DNA of 64,000 bases from DATEDA01 sp963754305 (GCA_963754305.1 CAVWFR010000030.1:68639-132638), one strand, 5' to 3'. Positions 47,220 through 57,740 are shown, counted from the stretch's first letter. Notes: generated by a model not told the origin, from the letters alone. Translations and numbers: made by a program.

Positions 47220-49879
47220 TCAGACTGTCCAGGGATCCGGCCGCTCGGTGTCGAGACCGTACTTCTTGATGGCCTCCTCGACCTTCTCCGGCTTGATCTC
47301 GCCGTCGTCGGCGAGCGCCTTCAGCGCGGCGACCGCGACGTAGTGGCGGTTCACCTCGAAGAACCGCCGGAGCTTCACGCGATAGTCGCTGCGACCGAAG
47401 CCGTCGGTCCCGAGCACGCGGTACGTCCGCGGGACGTGCTCGCGCACCTGGTCGGCGAAGTTGCGCATGTAGTCGGTGGACGCCACGACCGGCCCGTCGT
47501 GGCCTTCGAGGGCGGTCTCGACGTAGCTCTTGCGCCGCGGCTTGCCGGGATGCAGGAGGTTCCAGCGCTCGGCGCTCATGCCGTCGCGCCGCAGCTCGTT
47601 GAAGCTGGTCACGCTCCACACGTCGGCATTCACCTTGAAGTCGTCGCGCAGCAGGTCCGCCGCCGCGAGCACCTCGCGCAGGATCGTCCCCGAGCCCATG
47701 AGCTGCACGCGCGGGCCCTTCCCTTTCGCCCCTTCGCGCAGCAGGTACATCCCCTTGACGATCCCCTCTTCCGCTCCTGCGGGCATCGCGCGGGTGCGGG
47801 TAGTTCTCGTTCATCAGGGTGATGTAGTAGAAGACGTCCTCCTGCTCCTGCACCATCCGGCGCAGGCCCTCGCGGATGATCGTCACGACCTCGTACGAGA
47901 AGGTCGGGTCGTAGGACACGCAGTTCGGGATCGTCGACGCGAGCACGTGGCTGTGCCCGTCCTCGTGCTGCAGGCCTTCGCCGTTCAGCGTGGTGCGGCC
48001 GGCGGTGCCGCCGAGCAGGAATCCGCGCGCGCGCATGTCGCCGGCGAGCCACGCGAGATCGCCGACCCGCTGCAGGCCGAACATCGAGTAGTAGATGTAG
48101 AACGGGATCATCGGCAGGTTGTTGGTGCTGTAGGACGTCGCCGCGGCGATCCACGACGACATCGCGCCCGCCTCGTTGATCCCTTCCTGCAGCACCTGGC
48201 CGCTCTTGTCCTCGCGGTAGTACATCAGCTGGTCGGCGTCCTGCGGCTTGTAGAGCTGCCCCACCGACGACCAGATGCCGAGCTGCCGGAACATGCCTTC
48301 CATGCCGAAGGTGCGCGACTCGTCGGGCACGATCGGCACCACGTACTTGCCGATGTTCTTGTCGCGCACCAGCGTCCCGAGCATCTGCACGAACGCCATG
48401 GTGGTGGAGATCTCGCGGTCCTCCGAGCCCTTGAGCAGCCGCTCGAAGGTCGACAGCGGCGGGACCTCGAGCGACGCGGACTTGCGCCGGCGCTGCGGCA
48501 GGTAGCCGCCGAGCGCGGTGCGCCGCTCCTTGAGGTACTTCGCCTCCGGGCTGCCCTCGGGCAGCTTCAGGAACGGCAGCTCGGCGATCTTGTCGTCGGG
48601 CACCGGGATCTGGAAGCGGTCGCGGAACTGCTTCAGCGAGTCCTGCGTCATCTTCTTCGCCTGGTGGCTGATCATCTGGCCTTCGCCCGACTCGCCCATG
48701 CCGTAGCCCTTCACCGTCTTGGCGAGGATCACCGTCGGCTGGCCCTTGTGCTTCACCGCCGCGGAGTAGGCGGTGAACACCTTGAACGGGTCGTGACCGC
48801 CGCGGCTGAGCTTCCAGATCTCGTCGTCGCTCATGTCGGCGACGAGCGCTTCCAGCTCCGGGTACTTGCCGAAGAAGTGCTTGCGCACGTAGGCGCCGTC
48901 CTTCGACTTGAAGTCCTGGTACTCGCCGTCGACGCACTCCTCCATGCGCTGCAGCAGCAGCCCGCTCTTGTCCTTCGCGAACAGCTTGTCCCAGGTCGAG
49001 CCCCACAGCACCTTGATCACGTTCCAGCCGGCGCCGCGGAAGACGCCCTCGAGCTCCTGGACGATCTTGCCGTTGCCGCGCACCGGCCCGTCGAGCCGCT
49101 GCAGGTTGCAGTTGATGACGAAGATCAGGTTGTCGAGCTTCTCGCGCCCGGCGAGCGAGATCGCGCCGAGCGACTCGGGCTCGTCGCACTCCCCGTCGCC
49201 GAGGAACGCCCACACCTTGCGCCCCTCGGTCTTCGCGAGGCCGCGCCCCTCGAGGTACTTCAGGAAGCGGGCCTGGTAGATCGCCGTCAGCGGGCCGAGC
49301 CCCATCGACACGGTGGGGAACTGCCAGAAGTCCGGCATCAGCCACGCGTGCGGGTACGACGGAGAGGCCCTTGCCGCCGGTCTCCTGGCGGAAGCTGAGG
49401 AGCTGCTCCTCGGACAGGCGCCCTTCGACGAAGGCGCGGGCATAGATGCCGGGGGAGACGTGACCCTGGACGTAGATCAGGTCGCCGCCGTGCTCGGCCG
49501 TCGGCGCGTGCCAGAAATGGCCGAAGCCGATGTCGTAAAGCAGCGCGGAGGACTGGAAGCTCGCGATGTGGCCGCCGAGCTCGGAGGATTCCTTGTTCGC
49601 GCGCAGGATGATCGCCACCGCGTTCCAGCGGATCGCCGAGCGGACCTTGTGCTCGAGCTCGCGGTTCCAGGTGGGCTTCGCTTCCCGCTCCGGCGGGATG
49701 GTGTTCACGTACGGCGTGGTCGCCGTGAACGGCAGCTGCGCGCCGGTGCGTCGCGCCTCGTCCCGCAGCCGCTCGAGGATGAACCGCGCCCGGTCGACGC
49801 CCTGGTACTGGACGATCGCCCGCAGCGAGTCGACCCACTCCTGGGTCTCAACCGGATCGTGGTCGTTCAGGATTCCCAT
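47220..49879 (-). CDS. aceE: Pyruvate dehydrogenase E1 component (two frameshifts)
   Basis: The homodimeric type of E1, about 885 residues after correction, starting at ATG 49879. The thiamine diphosphate motif GDGECDEPE ... NLIFVINCN is intact, and the active-site His region (GHFWHAPTAEHGGD) and C-terminal GTDGFGRSD are seen. Extra single bases near 49358-49363 (before SSYPHAWLMP) and 47787-47796 (after NENYPHP) split it into three frames. Both restore perfect family sequence when removed. Loss of this enzyme would be a severe defect, so assembly error should be tested first. Confidence 0.92.
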
Positions 49880-49934
49880 CGAACTTCTCCTTTGTCCTCG
49901 AATCGGAAGACGCCGCCTTGGGCGCTGGAACGCT

Positions 49935-50927
49935 TCAGTCGTTGGGCAGCCCCTGGACCCGGAACACCTCCTCGAGGTGCGGGCTCATCGGGAGATTCAG
50001 CCGCACGCCGGAGGGCAGCGGCTTGAGGAACCACTTCTCGTAGATGGCGACGATCTCGCGGCTGCCGGCCAGCCTGCCGAAGGCGCGCTCGACGAGCTCG
50101 GCGAACTCGGGATCGTCCTTGCGCAGCATCAGCGCGTAGTCGGCATAAGTGAGGAAATCGCCCACTACGCGGTACTGCGCGCCGGTCTTCGTCTCGGCGA
50201 GCATGCCGTAGAGCTGGACGTCGTCGTTGGCGAACGCATCGGCGTTCCCGGCTGCGAACAGCTTGAACGACTCGTTGTGGTCGGCGCCGGTGATGAACTT
50301 GACCGCGAGCTTCCGCCGCTCGGCGAGCCTGGGGATCGCCGTCTCGTGCACCGTGCCGCGCGTGACCACGACGGTCTTGCCCTGCAGGTCGCCGAACGAC
50401 CGGATCCCGCTGCCCCGGCGCACGAGGAGCTTGGTGCCGGTCACGAACATCGTGGGCGAGAAGGCCGCGATCTTGCGCCGCTCGACGTTGTTCGTGGTCG
50501 AGCCGCACTCGAGGTCCACTGCGCCGGAGTTGACGAGGTCGAACCGGTTTTCCGGCGTGACGGGCCGGTACTCGACGCGGATGTCCTTGCCGAGCTCGGC
50601 GACGATCTCGTCGACCACGATCTCGCAGAGGTCGAGCGCGTAGCCGACCGGCCTGCCCTTGGAATCGAGGAACGCGAACGGGGGCGAGTTCTCGCGGTAG
50701 CCAAGCCGGAGCACGCCGCTGTCGTTGATCTTCTTTAGCGTGCCCGTGTAGGGAACCTGGAAGGGTGCGCCGCTGCCCTGGGCGTGCGCCGGTGCGGAGA
50801 CACAAAACGCCGCGGCAGCCCCCGCGATTGCGGCCAGCAACGCCGCTCGAAGCCGGCGGCCGCGGCGATGCTGCGCCGCAGCAACGCGGCGGGCACCACG
50901 CGCGTCCTGCTCCTGCAGGCTTCTCAT
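49935..50927 (-). CDS. Amino-acid-type ABC transporter substrate-binding protein
   Basis: Product of 330 residues of the extracellular solute-binding family 3 (GltI-like). An N-terminal export signal ends near SAPAHAQ, after an unusually long basic region. Family motifs include GVLRLGYRENSPPFAF and GKPVGY-like GRPVGYALDLCE, and DLECGSTTNNVERRK. It likely binds glutamate, aspartate or a similar amino acid. No permease or ATPase gene adjoins it. It precedes aceE on the same strand. Confidence 0.9.
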   Translation of the reverse strand: MRSLQEQDARGARRVAAAQHRRGRRLRAALLAAIAGAAAAFCVSAPAHAQGSGAPFQVPYTGTLKKINDSGVLRLGYRENSPPFAFLDSKGRPVGYALDLCEIVVDEIVAELGKDIRVEYRPVTPENRFDLVNSGAVDLECGSTTNNVERRKIAAFSPTMFVTGTKLLVRRGSGIRSFGDLQGKTVVVTRGTVHETAIPRLAERRKLAVKFITGADHNESFKLFAAGNADAFANDDVQLYGMLAETKTGAQYRVVGDFLTYADYALMLRKDDPEFAELVERAFGRLAGSREIVAIYEKWFLKPLPSGVRLNLPMSPHLEEVFRVQGLPND

Positions 50928-51168
50928 CGCCTCTCCTTTAGTTGTAGCGACCGGACGTGGGCGCGCACGGTCGCGAGCGGTTAACCGCGCACCGACCGGC
51001 AGGCCGGTGCGGTCCGCGCCGGTATTTCAACCGCTCGAGTGAGCTGCGACGTCCCGCCGGCGACGGCACGCCAGATTACCTCAGCGTACAGCTTGGCTCA
51101 AAGAGCGACCGTGCGGTGGTTCGAAAATGGTGTTCGCTATTCGCCCGCGACGGACGCGCGTGCAGCCG

Positions 51169-52185
51169 CTACTTGCCCTTCGCCCGGATCTTCCCGAGCT
51201 CGGCGGTCATCTCCTTCGCAGTGGCTTCGCCGAATTCCTTGCTGAACTTCTCGACGACGGGCTTCAGCTTGTCGCGCAGCTTCGCCTGCTCGGCCGCCGA
51301 CAGCTCGGTGACCTGCATACCGTTCTTCTTCAGCTCGCCGAGCGCCTTGTCGCCGTACTCGCGGATCGTCTTGCGCTCGAACGCGGTCGCCTCCCGGGCG
51401 GCCTCCTGGACCGCCTTCTGGTCGTCGGGGGCGAGCGCGTCCCACGTCTTCTTCGAGAGCAGCAGCACCCAGACGCTGTAGATGTGCTTGGACATCACGA
51501 CGTACTTCTGGACCTCGTAGAACTTGCTGCTGAGGATCGTGGCGGTCGGGTTCTCCTGGCCGTCGACCGTCTTCTGCTCGAGCGCGCTGTAGAGCTCCGG
51601 GAACGGCATCGGCAGCGCGTTGGCGCCGAGCGCGTTGAAGGTGTCGATGAAGAGCGGGTTCTGGATGACGCGGATCTTCAGGCCGGAGATGTCGGTCGCG
51701 GTGTTGATCGGCCGCCGGGCATTGGTGACCTGCCGGAAGCCGTTCTCCCAGAAGGCGAGCCCGATGAGGCCCTTCTCCGGCAGTTTCGTCAGCAGCTTCT
51801 GCCCGAACGGGCCGTCGAGGAGCGCGTCGGCCTCCTGCTCGTTGTTGAAGAGCAGCGGGAAGTTGAGCACCCCGAAATCCTTGACCAGCCCCACCAGGGT
51901 CGAGCTGTCGGGCACGGTCATCTCCTGCGTCCCGCCGCGCAGCGCGGAGATCATCGTGGCGTCGTTGCCCAGGGCGCCACCGGGGTACAGCTTGACGTTG
52001 AGCTTGCCGCCGCTCTTCTGCGCGACGAGCTCGCCGAAGCGTTTCACCGACACCCCCTGGGGGTGATCCTCGTTGAGGCCGATCCCGACCTTGAGCGTGC
52101 GCTCCTTCACCTGAGCGGCGGCCGGGCCGGCGAAGTAGACGGCGGCGGCGAGCGCGGCCGCCCATGCGAGGTAACAGAACTTCAT
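51169..52185 (-). CDS. TRAP transporter solute receptor, DctP type
   Basis: Product of 338 residues with a signal peptide (cleavage near GPAAAQVKE). DctP-family features are FGELVAQKSGGKLNVKLYPGG near residue 48 (here FGELVAQKSGGKL) and LKIRVIQNPLFIDTFNALGANALPMPF (here LKIRVIQNPLF), with the conserved Arg that binds the carboxylate. It should bind an organic acid. The DctQ and DctM membrane subunits are absent, so it depends on genes elsewhere. AAGGAGGATCC precedes the ATG. Confidence 0.93.
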   Translation of the reverse strand: MKFCYLAWAAALAAAVYFAGPAAAQVKERTLKVGIGLNEDHPQGVSVKRFGELVAQKSGGKLNVKLYPGGALGNDATMISALRGGTQEMTVPDSSTLVGLVKDFGVLNFPLLFNNEQEADALLDGPFGQKLLTKLPEKGLIGLAFWENGFRQVTNARRPINTATDISGLKIRVIQNPLFIDTFNALGANALPMPFPELYSALEQKTVDGQENPTATILSSKFYEVQKYVVMSKHIYSVWVLLLSKKTWDALAPDDQKAVQEAAREATAFERKTIREYGDKALGELKKNGMQVTELSAAEQAKLRDKLKPVVEKFSKEFGEATAKEMTAELGKIRAKGK

Positions 52186-52242
52186 TTGGATCCTCCTTCG
52201 ATAGGTCGTTCGAAAGCGTTCGACGCGTGCGCGCCGCTTCGC

Positions 52243-52352
52243 CTATTTCTGCTTGCGCGCCTTGTCGAGGTCGTCGTCAGTAGGAACTTCTTGACCAGGG
52301 GCTCGCCTATCTGCGCGGAATACTTTTCGAGTCCGTATGGCCCGTCGGGCCT
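52243..52352 (-). pseudogene. Short 3' gene remnant, family not recognised
   Basis: The minus strand encodes RPDGPYGLEKYSAQIGEPLVKK and then, after a frame change, VPTDDDLDKARKQK to a TAG at 52243. The codon pattern and charged helical end look like the C-terminus of a solute receptor or similar protein. With only about 36 residues the family cannot be named. Confidence 0.35.
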
Positions 52353-52814
52353 GGTAGCAGCGTCGCCGTCTTGTCCGCGCACCCTGGCTTCGTTATCCGA
52401 ATCTGTAACCCATGTCCACGGCGGTAGGTGTCAAATAGTTGTCGCGTGATTTGAGCGGCGACTTCAGCGGCTGGTACATGCGGTGAATTGAGCAGCAAAC
52501 GACTATAACCCGATCGTTGTGGCGCGGTGATCGAGCCCGCGGCGTTCCGGCCGCGTCGCTATCATTGCGAAATACGGACCCCCTCGCTTCGGATAATCAC
52601 TGTCCACATGGGTACGACGTCCGACGCCGCAACGTTGGCTGCAATCTTTTTCCGCTGATAGCCGCGGGGTTCTCGGCTGGACGTCGAAGAGCGCTGAATT
52701 CTGAACAAGGTGGAAAATCGGGCACAGAGGTCGCTTTGTGGCGGCGGAGACGACCGAGCGGCCGTGCGTCGCCAAAACCCACGTCAGTGAAGCCAGGAAG
52801 GGAGGCGGACAACC
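52353..52814. other. Spacer without recognised genes
   Basis: No frame here has conserved features. The base composition is lower in GC than the surroundings, fitting an accessory-region border. The promoter for the DUF4239 gene should be here; an AGGAAGGGAGG ribosome binding site lies at its right end. Confidence 0.45.
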
Positions 52815-53645
52815 ATGATCAGCGCTTGGCTCAACCTCCCCGTTGTAGCGGTCTTTCTAGTGCTTGCCGCGTATCTTGCGGCCGCGACCGCCGTCATTCA
52901 TTGGCTCACGTTCGGTCGCGCAACGCGGCCCTTGGCGCAAAGCTTCGCGGGAGTCGTCGCGCCCTACGCCGGCGCCCTGGCGGTCCTCTTCGCCCTCCTC
53001 ACCGGCTTCCTAGCCAACGACGTTTGGGAGCGCGAGAGGCGGGCGTCCCGGGCGGTCCTGGCCGAGCGCGATGGGCTGCTGGAGGTCCACGGGCTGAGCG
53101 TCATCTCCGACATGGCGGGGGTCCGAGACGCGCTCCTCACCTACCTCCGGACGGTAGTCGCGGACGAGTGGCCGCGCATGGCGGACCAGGAGAGGTCAGG
53201 GGCGGCGGATGAAGCCCTCGCTGTGTTGCTGCGTGAGGTCGCACGCCCGGATGCCGCGCCGGAGATTGCCCCGGCCGTGCGCGGTGCCCTTCTGAATGGT
53301 GTGCTGCGGGCCCGCAGCGCACGCGACGACCGGCTGGTGCTGAGCAACGACCAGTCAGACGCGACGAAATGGCTATCCGTCCTGATCTTGGCGCTCCTTA
53401 CCAAGGTCGCGCTAGCGGTCGTGCACCTCGACCGGCCGCGAGCACAGCTCGCGGCCCTCGTAATCTTCGGTGTCGCGGTCGCGACCACACTCGGCCTTAT
53501 CGCGATGCGCGAGCGACCTTTCGCCGGCGCTGTCCGCGTCTCGCCCGCGCCGCTAGAGGAAGTCTTGGCTATCGTCGCGGCGGAGGGCGCGCAGAGTAGG
53601 ACCCCGATCGCTCCTCCGGCCACGATCATCAATAAGCGGCGGTAG
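52815..53645 (+). CDS. DUF4239-type membrane protein
   Basis: Product of 276 residues. Two hydrophobic segments lie near the start (VVAVFLVLAAYLAAATAVIHW and YAGALAVLFALLTGFLAND, each about 20 residues) and two near residues 190-235. A soluble helical loop lies between the pairs. The topology and the FLANDVWERERRA segment match the uncharacterised DUF4239 family of bestrophin-like-topology proteins. Function unknown. It is the first gene of the accessory stretch. Confidence 0.75.
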   Translation: MISAWLNLPVVAVFLVLAAYLAAATAVIHWLTFGRATRPLAQSFAGVVAPYAGALAVLFALLTGFLANDVWERERRASRAVLAERDGLLEVHGLSVISDMAGVRDALLTYLRTVVADEWPRMADQERSGAADEALAVLLREVARPDAAPEIAPAVRGALLNGVLRARSARDDRLVLSNDQSDATKWLSVLILALLTKVALAVVHLDRPRAQLAALVIFGVAVATTLGLIAMRERPFAGAVRVSPAPLEEVLAIVAAEGAQSRTPIAPPATIINKRR

Positions 53646-53810
53646 GTTGGGCGGACGGTCGTGCGTTGTCATCGGCACACAGGACGTCGGAGAAGTGGGC
53701 GAGGCAAGATTCGCGAAAATGATTGAGCAGGCGAGGCACGAGCCACATTCAAATCTCAAGCTCGGCACCGACATCATGCCGGTGATCGCTAGGCGGCTCG
53801 AGAGGTCTCG

Positions 53811-54891
53811 TCAGGCACCGACTGGCGCCCGAATCTCCCGCTGGCCACGGAGCCGGAACGCAACGCATAACAAGCCGACTGCAATGACGAGCCATGTAGT
53901 GGGCTCAGGTATCGGCGTCAGAAGGTAACCGTGCGTCTGACCGTCGCTGTGCAGGGCGGAGCCGACGATTTGGCCCAACGCGTTGATGTCCGAAACACCC
54001 GCGACATCCGCGAAGCCGGTTTCCGTCAGATCAACGAGCGAAGTAAGGGCGGTCATGCCTATCCCGGGACGCCAGAGGAACGGCGTTCCCTCCAGAAATC
54101 CTCGCGACCCGGCGGAGCCGATGACCCAACCGTGATCGTTGATTTCGAGGGCGATGGTCGGCGCACCCGCCAGCGTCCCCAGGCTGATCATTCCTGATTC
54201 GGCGGTCCACAGAAAAGCGTCCAGACCACTACCGCCGACAACGGCACCCGCGTTATTGATCCCGCGCGCTTCGCTCGAGGGCTGTCCTGGTAATACTCCC
54301 AATTCTTGAATCAGCCCCTCGCGCCATAGAACCGCACGAGCGAGCGAGCGAACCAACCACCACTCCGGCGTCGTTGATGTCGCTCGCTGAGCCAGTGGGA
54401 CTCGGCCCGGGAAACGCGGGCAAGACCGGCAGCCGCTCAAAGGTGCCGTTCCGCCAGATCCACGGAAACTGACTACTAGGGTTACCGCTCGTCCCCACAA
54501 CGCTTCCCTGGGAATTGATTGCCGCCGCCCCTCCGCCTGGTGTGAGGTTGATAGCGATCGGTGCCGCTTGGGGGCTGTCCCAGAAGACATCCACGGATGG
54601 TTGGAAACCTGACCTTCCTGCCACCTGACCCGCGTTGTTGATGGCGATAGGTGCCGACGTGCTGCTAGGTGACGGTTGGTATGGAGGAAGACTCGTGAAC
54701 CCCGTCGTCTCCGACCAAACAGCGCCGTCGCCCTGAAAAACGCCGACGACCTGACCGAAATCGTTCAAACCGCGAGCGACCCCGGGACCTAGATCCCTGA
54801 TGTAGAACAGCGGCTGATCGGAAAACGCGCAGAGGGACGTGAGCTGGAGCGAAACGAGCAGCCCTGCCCGGAGCCAGAAAGAACGGCTCAT
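53811..54891 (-). CDS. HAF-repeat PEP-CTERM protein (frameshift at a tetranucleotide repeat)
   Basis: Signal peptide, then HAF-like repeats of the form INxxGQVVG/INDxGxVVG (LNDFGQVVG, INNAGQVAG, INSQGSVVG, INDAGVVVG, INNAGAVVG, INDHGWVIG, INALGQIVG) that probably build a beta-propeller. The C-terminus is a PEP-CTERM sorting tag, PIPEPTTW followed by a hydrophobic helix and RLRGQR, recognised by exosortase in exopolysaccharide-producing bacteria. The frame breaks near 54340, where three CTCG units lie in tandem; removing one 4-nt unit restores a 358-residue protein. The exosortase is not in the window. Confidence 0.85.
54336..54350. repeat. Tetranucleotide tandem repeat (CGAG) in the PEP-CTERM gene
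   Basis: About three and a half copies of CGAG (CTCG on the coding strand). The count determines the reading frame, so slippage could switch the gene off and on. With so few copies it may equally be a one-off mutation. Confidence 0.6.
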
Positions 54892-55218
54892 GGAAGACTC
54901 CTTCTACTGCTGGAGCGCCGAGCGGCGCTTCGAGGTGACCCCACGACGACGTATCGTCATTCCCATACCATCTTAGATAGCGCCTTGAACGAAATCAAGG
55001 AACGGCGGCCTGGCTCGAGCGGGCTGCGTAGTTCGCAAGGGAGCACGCTCGAAGATCGCCCGGTGTATTCCCCCGGTACCTGCGTCGACACCTTCCCTTT
55101 TCCGAGGACCTTGGGCCTGCTCGCACGTCGTTCACCGCCGTTGCGCCGAATTTGGAAGAGTCGTAGCGTGCTGGCAGGTTCGTCGACAGCCATTCCACCC
55201 TTCAGGGGGGGATTCCTC
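54892..55218. other. Divergent promoter region
   Basis: This spacer separates the minus-strand PEP-CTERM gene from the plus-strand secreted protein gene, so promoters for both should be here. No clear -35/-10 pair was picked out and no gene is seen. Confidence 0.4.
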
Positions 55219-55830
55219 ATGGCACGTCTTAGCACCCTTTTCGCGGCGCTCGCCATCCTCGCGGTCGCGCCTGTCCAGGCGGTCAGCTTCTCCTCCGCCT
55301 CGCTATCGGACTTCACGATCACGCTATTCGACCTGAACCCGGCCGATGGCATCACGTCGGGCATCATGTTCCCCGACCCCTACACCGGCGACTTTGCTTC
55401 CGTCTTCTGGAGGGCGGGTGCGCTTGACATCGACCTACCGGAGATCGAGGACATGCCCGGGAGGGTCGCGGCAGTCACCGGTCGCGGCTTCGAGATCAAG
55501 TTCAACGAGATGTCCGCGACCAAGGTGCGGCAGCTCTACATGCGCCACGTCCACGCTGTGGGGTTCCGGGTCGTCGGCGAGGTTATGGCGCGGCTGCCGA
55601 CGTGCGAGGAGGTCACCCTCTCTGTCTTCTCGCAGCGCCCGAACAAGCAGACCGGGCAGGTCGAGGACCAGTACCTCTACAGCGTGAAAGTGCCGCGCAG
55701 GCTTTGGCGGGAGATCGACTTCGGCAACCTCGACGACGTGGACGCCGTCGCCGCTTTCGAGCGGTTCGAGATGCGACGCTCGATGTCGAAGACCGGCGTT
55801 TTCCAGCCCGTCGATCCACTTGCGGCGTAG
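55219..55830 (+). CDS. Chimeric-looking secreted protein of unknown function
   Basis: Product of 203 residues from ATG 55219 with CAGGGGGGGA upstream. The first ~65 residues look like a secreted PEP-CTERM-type protein: signal peptide ending PVQAVSFSS, then DFTITLFDLNPADGI. From about residue 68 the style changes to a charged, cytoplasmic-type sequence (VRQLYMRHVHAVGFRVVGE, VPRRLWREIDFGNLDD). The two halves may come from different genes joined in frame. No PEP-CTERM tag is present. Confidence 0.6.
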   Translation: MARLSTLFAALAILAVAPVQAVSFSSASLSDFTITLFDLNPADGITSGIMFPDPYTGDFASVFWRAGALDIDLPEIEDMPGRVAAVTGRGFEIKFNEMSATKVRQLYMRHVHAVGFRVVGEVMARLPTCEEVTLSVFSQRPNKQTGQVEDQYLYSVKVPRRLWREIDFGNLDDVDAVAAFERFEMRRSMSKTGVFQPVDPLAA

Positions 55831-56006
55831 TAGGGGCCAGCGCGATCCAGTGGGCAGCGCGCAGGTCAACCCTCGCCTACCTCGTCGCCGCGAGGTAGGA
55901 AACTCCTAAGTTAACCGGAGCAAGCGCGGGCATTTACAGTGAACCGAGCCCGGCTGATCAACCGAGCGATCGGCGCCCGAGGTGTTTGCCGCACCCCGAG
56001 CGCCGA

Positions 56007-56801
56007 CTACGCCGGCCAGGCCTTCGGCTGCAGTGCGGTCGTACCCGCGGGGATTCGCACCGTCTGGATGTCCATGAAGACGAACCCGAGCATGGCGATC
56101 GACTGATTGAAGAAGGCGAGGAAGGCACCGCTCGGCCGATCGGTGGCGATTGCGTACCTATAGGAGAACTGGTCGTCGAGGGACGTATTCTCCCGCTTCA
56201 TTTCCGGGTATTGCTTGAGGAGCGGGGCGAGAACGTCCTTCGGCAGCATCTCATCCAGATTCTGCGCATTCGAGAACCACCGCAGCAAGACCCCCCCGGG
56301 TTCAGGCACCACGACGCCTGTATGAAGGTAGAACAGCGAGGCGAAGAGCTTCAAACCGAACCTCTCTGCGGACTGCGTGATCTGAGGCACCTCGAGATTC
56401 AGGATCGAAACATCCGCTGGCGTAGCGCCAGGGGGTAGCGTCTCGCCTCGCTCGCGTAACCAACGCCTGACGTGGGTTGCCGACGGTTGCATGGCGAGGA
56501 GCAGACCTGGAAACGCTCGATGGACCCCTTCCATCAGCTCGAAGACTTCCGTCTGACGCTCGGGAGAGCCCGCGTCCGGCATAGTCCGCGCGATCATTGC
56601 CATCAAGAGTTCGTCGTACCGTGTTGCGTCGTTGCAGCGTTTGCAGGCCGGAAACTCGTAGCCCTCAGGCCACCTTCTCGCTCGAAAGAAGGCGCGAGAG
56701 GGGCAGTGGTCGCGGGTCTGCGTTGGTGCCTTGCCTCCGCAGTAACAGCAGTAGGGGTGCGTCCGGAGGAACTCGGCGCGACGAAGAGAGCCAGCCCCCA
56801 T
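56007..56801 (-). CDS. HNH-nuclease-like protein
   Basis: Product of 264 residues. Near the N-terminus a zinc-type HNH pattern is visible: CxxC at 18-21 (CCYC), Asp-His at 31-32 (TRDHCPS), then CKRC at 53-56 followed by Asn (CNDATRYDE). The rest is helical without a known domain. It starts three bases after the stop of the gene at 56805, so the two are one transcription unit. The pair may be a small restriction or defence module, but no methylase is present. DNA cleavage is inferred only from the motif. Confidence 0.6.
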   Translation of the reverse strand: MGAGSLRRAEFLRTHPYCCYCGGKAPTQTRDHCPSRAFFRARRWPEGYEFPACKRCNDATRYDELLMAMIARTMPDAGSPERQTEVFELMEGVHRAFPGLLLAMQPSATHVRRWLRERGETLPPGATPADVSILNLEVPQITQSAERFGLKLFASLFYLHTGVVVPEPGGVLLRWFSNAQNLDEMLPKDVLAPLLKQYPEMKRENTSLDDQFSYRYAIATDRPSGAFLAFFNQSIAMLGFVFMDIQTVRIPAGTTALQPKAWPA

Positions 56802-56804
56802 AGT

Positions 56805-57740
56805 TTACCCAGGCGCGGCGCTCGGCCGGCTCATGAGACTGGTGGCCGGCTCGCGCTCCTCCAGCCAGAACTCCTCGCCGTCTTCCCCGACCCGCGTCTG
56901 TTTGCAGAAGGCGAACAGGTCGTCGCCGAGCGGCGCGGCGGCGCGCGGGTTGTGCAGGATCGCGAAGTCGCCGCCAAACTGCCCGGGGAAGTTCGCGCAG
57001 TCGACGCGGGAGTGCAGAAACGCGCTAACCGCGGGGTAGGCGCCGGAGAGGAAGGTATCCGTCGGGACGGTCTTCCCGCTCTGCCTCGTCAGCGTGTCGC
57101 GGTAGGTCAGTCGCCGTTCGACCACCTCGCCGGTGCGGTTGTCGATCGCGATCGCGAGGTGGCCGATCGGGAGAAACGCCGTGAGGTAGTAAGGGACGTA
57201 CCCGCCGAATGCGGGGTCGGCGTCGTGGCTGTTGATGGCTACGACGTAGGGCTCTCCCCGCGATACCAGCCCAGCCGTCGCCGCGCGCTCGAACTGCTTG
57301 GCCTTCTCACGCATGGCGCCCGTGAAGCGCATGAGGATCTTGTCTTCCGGCACCTCGCGCGCTTCGCGCGCACTGTAGTCGGGCGGCGGCACAGCATCGG
57401 GACCTTCCCCTGGCCCCGGCGCGGTCGCCTCTATCCACACGCGCCCCGCCGGTGTGTCGACGAAGAAATCCGGGCCGTCCAACGAAGCGCGCCCGACCCT
57501 TAGGCCACGCTCGGTTAGCGCGGCGTACAGGTACATCTCCCAGAAGGCGGGGTGCAGCGCAGTCGCCGCCTTCAACCGAAACCCGGGCTCGGCGATCGCG
57601 CGAAACCGCGCCCAAAGCTCCTCGACGAAGTCGCGATACCCCGCGGCGTGCGGGAGGTCGCGCACGTTCCGATAGGCCGGGTCGATCGCCTCCGGCGTCA
57701 CGCCGGGGAGTAACGAGAGGAAGAAGCTGTCGCCGGACAC
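56805..57740 (-). CDS. Hypothetical protein, possible PD-(D/E)XK-like fold
   Basis: Product of 311 residues with no signal or membrane segment. A weak nuclease-like pattern is present: Glu 68 in FWEMYLYAAL, Asp 91 in GPDFFVD and Glu 104 in VWIEAT. The Lys of the classical ExK is replaced by Thr, so activity is uncertain. The C-terminal half is unrecognised. It is transcribed away from tRNA-Thr and coupled to the HNH-like gene. Confidence 0.55.
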   Translation of the reverse strand: MSGDSFFLSLLPGVTPEAIDPAYRNVRDLPHAAGYRDFVEELWARFRAIAEPGFRLKAATALHPAFWEMYLYAALTERGLRVGRASLDGPDFFVDTPAGRVWIEATAPGPGEGPDAVPPPDYSAREAREVPEDKILMRFTGAMREKAKQFERAATAGLVSRGEPYVVAINSHDADPAFGGYVPYYLTAFLPIGHLAIAIDNRTGEVVERRLTYRDTLTRQSGKTVPTDTFLSGAYPAVSAFLHSRVDCANFPGQFGGDFAILHNPRAAAPLGDDLFAFCKQTRVGEDGEEFWLEEREPATSLMSRPSAAPG

